In this document: one piece after another, positions 6,538-6,770 of the stretch
How the letters are laid out: each line of letters starts with the position of its first letter
Numbering within the stretch: the stretch's first letter is position 1
DNA from: Alphaproteobacteria bacterium
Lineage (GTDB): Bacteria; Pseudomonadota; Alphaproteobacteria; Rhodobacterales; Rhodobacteraceae
Assembly: GCA_030428025.1 (NCBI GenBank)
Contig: JAUIBJ010000196.1
Location: forward strand, 1-6,770
Reading direction: 5' to 3'
Length of the DNA stretch: 6,770 nucleotides
The notes under the pieces: generated by a model
The model's database searches: none
What the model saw: only the letters and a program-made list of their open reading frames with translations
What the model was told of the DNA's origin: nothing
Translations under genes and position numbers: made by a program

Positions 6538-6770
6538 CGAGGCATCTCAGAGGACCTTGGGTTGAGGTGGGCATCTTCTGGGCGGATAGAAGTGTTTGAG
6601 GAATGGCGACACTGTCCTGCACACCCTAACTTCGCAATCGTCAGGACTTCGCCCCTGCGGCGACTGGCGGGTTTGCTTAAGCCGCACTGCGGCAGGCTGG
6701 CCAGCGGGGAACGGCGGGATTGGGCCGTCTGTGAGGTTGATGCTGACCGTGCTGCTCCGATGCTGCGCCT
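6538..6770. other. Non-coding tail with no supportable gene
   Basis: These 233 bases after the GTPase stop hold no reading frame with a convincing start, ribosome binding site or family motif. The ATG at 6604 sits directly against GAGGA but stops after eight codons. There is a small stem GCCGC/GCGGC at 6681-6693, an 8-base palindrome GCTTAAGC at 6675-6682, and a direct repeat of CTGCGGC at 6655-6661 and 6687-6693, in each case followed two or three bases later by CTGGC. No stem with a following T-run marks a clear terminator. The sequence could be the edge of a degraded gene or of an intergenic repeat element. Confidence 0.5.

Noticed and set aside
6428..6622. Small minus-strand frame crossing the end of the COG0523 gene
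   Set aside because: It overlaps the CobW_C-like coding end, is Pro/Ser-rich and has no start signal or motif.

Overview
The window looks like a chromosomal or plasmid segment of a Gram-negative bacterium, most likely an alphaproteobacterium. This rests on the high G+C content, strong G/C bias at third codon positions, a Sec-exported periplasmic binding protein without a lipobox, and the protein family mix. I cannot name a genus. I see no rRNA, tRNA, CRISPR array, insertion sequence or prophage gene.

The layout is two divergent operons sharing one AT-rich intergenic region (3197-3341). On the minus strand, reading leftward, are a family-5 periplasmic solute-binding protein (1601-3196), a DppB-type permease (532-1500) and a DppC-type permease (1-535, cut by the left edge). 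The two permease genes overlap by ATGA. No ABC ATPase gene is in the window; it would be expected beyond the left edge. On the plus strand are an XRE-HTH/cupin regulator (3342-3959), a YtcJ-like amidohydrolase of the amidohydrolase_3 family (3986-5635) and a CobW/COG0523 GTPase with the GCxCC metal motif (5632-6537). The hydrolase and GTPase genes also overlap by ATGA. The last 233 bases hold no gene I can support.

A working model, which is inference: the transporter brings an oligopeptide-like or amide-type compound into the cytoplasm, where the signal-less metal-dependent amidohydrolase cleaves it. The translationally coupled COG0523 protein is placed to supply or protect the hydrolase metal. 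The XRE-cupin protein probably senses the substrate or a product and controls both operons from the shared region, which carries a striking set of TGAAA/TTTCA half-sites. The substrate cannot be read from the sequence. The most interesting points are the hydrolase/metallochaperone coupling and the ordered half-sites between the operons.
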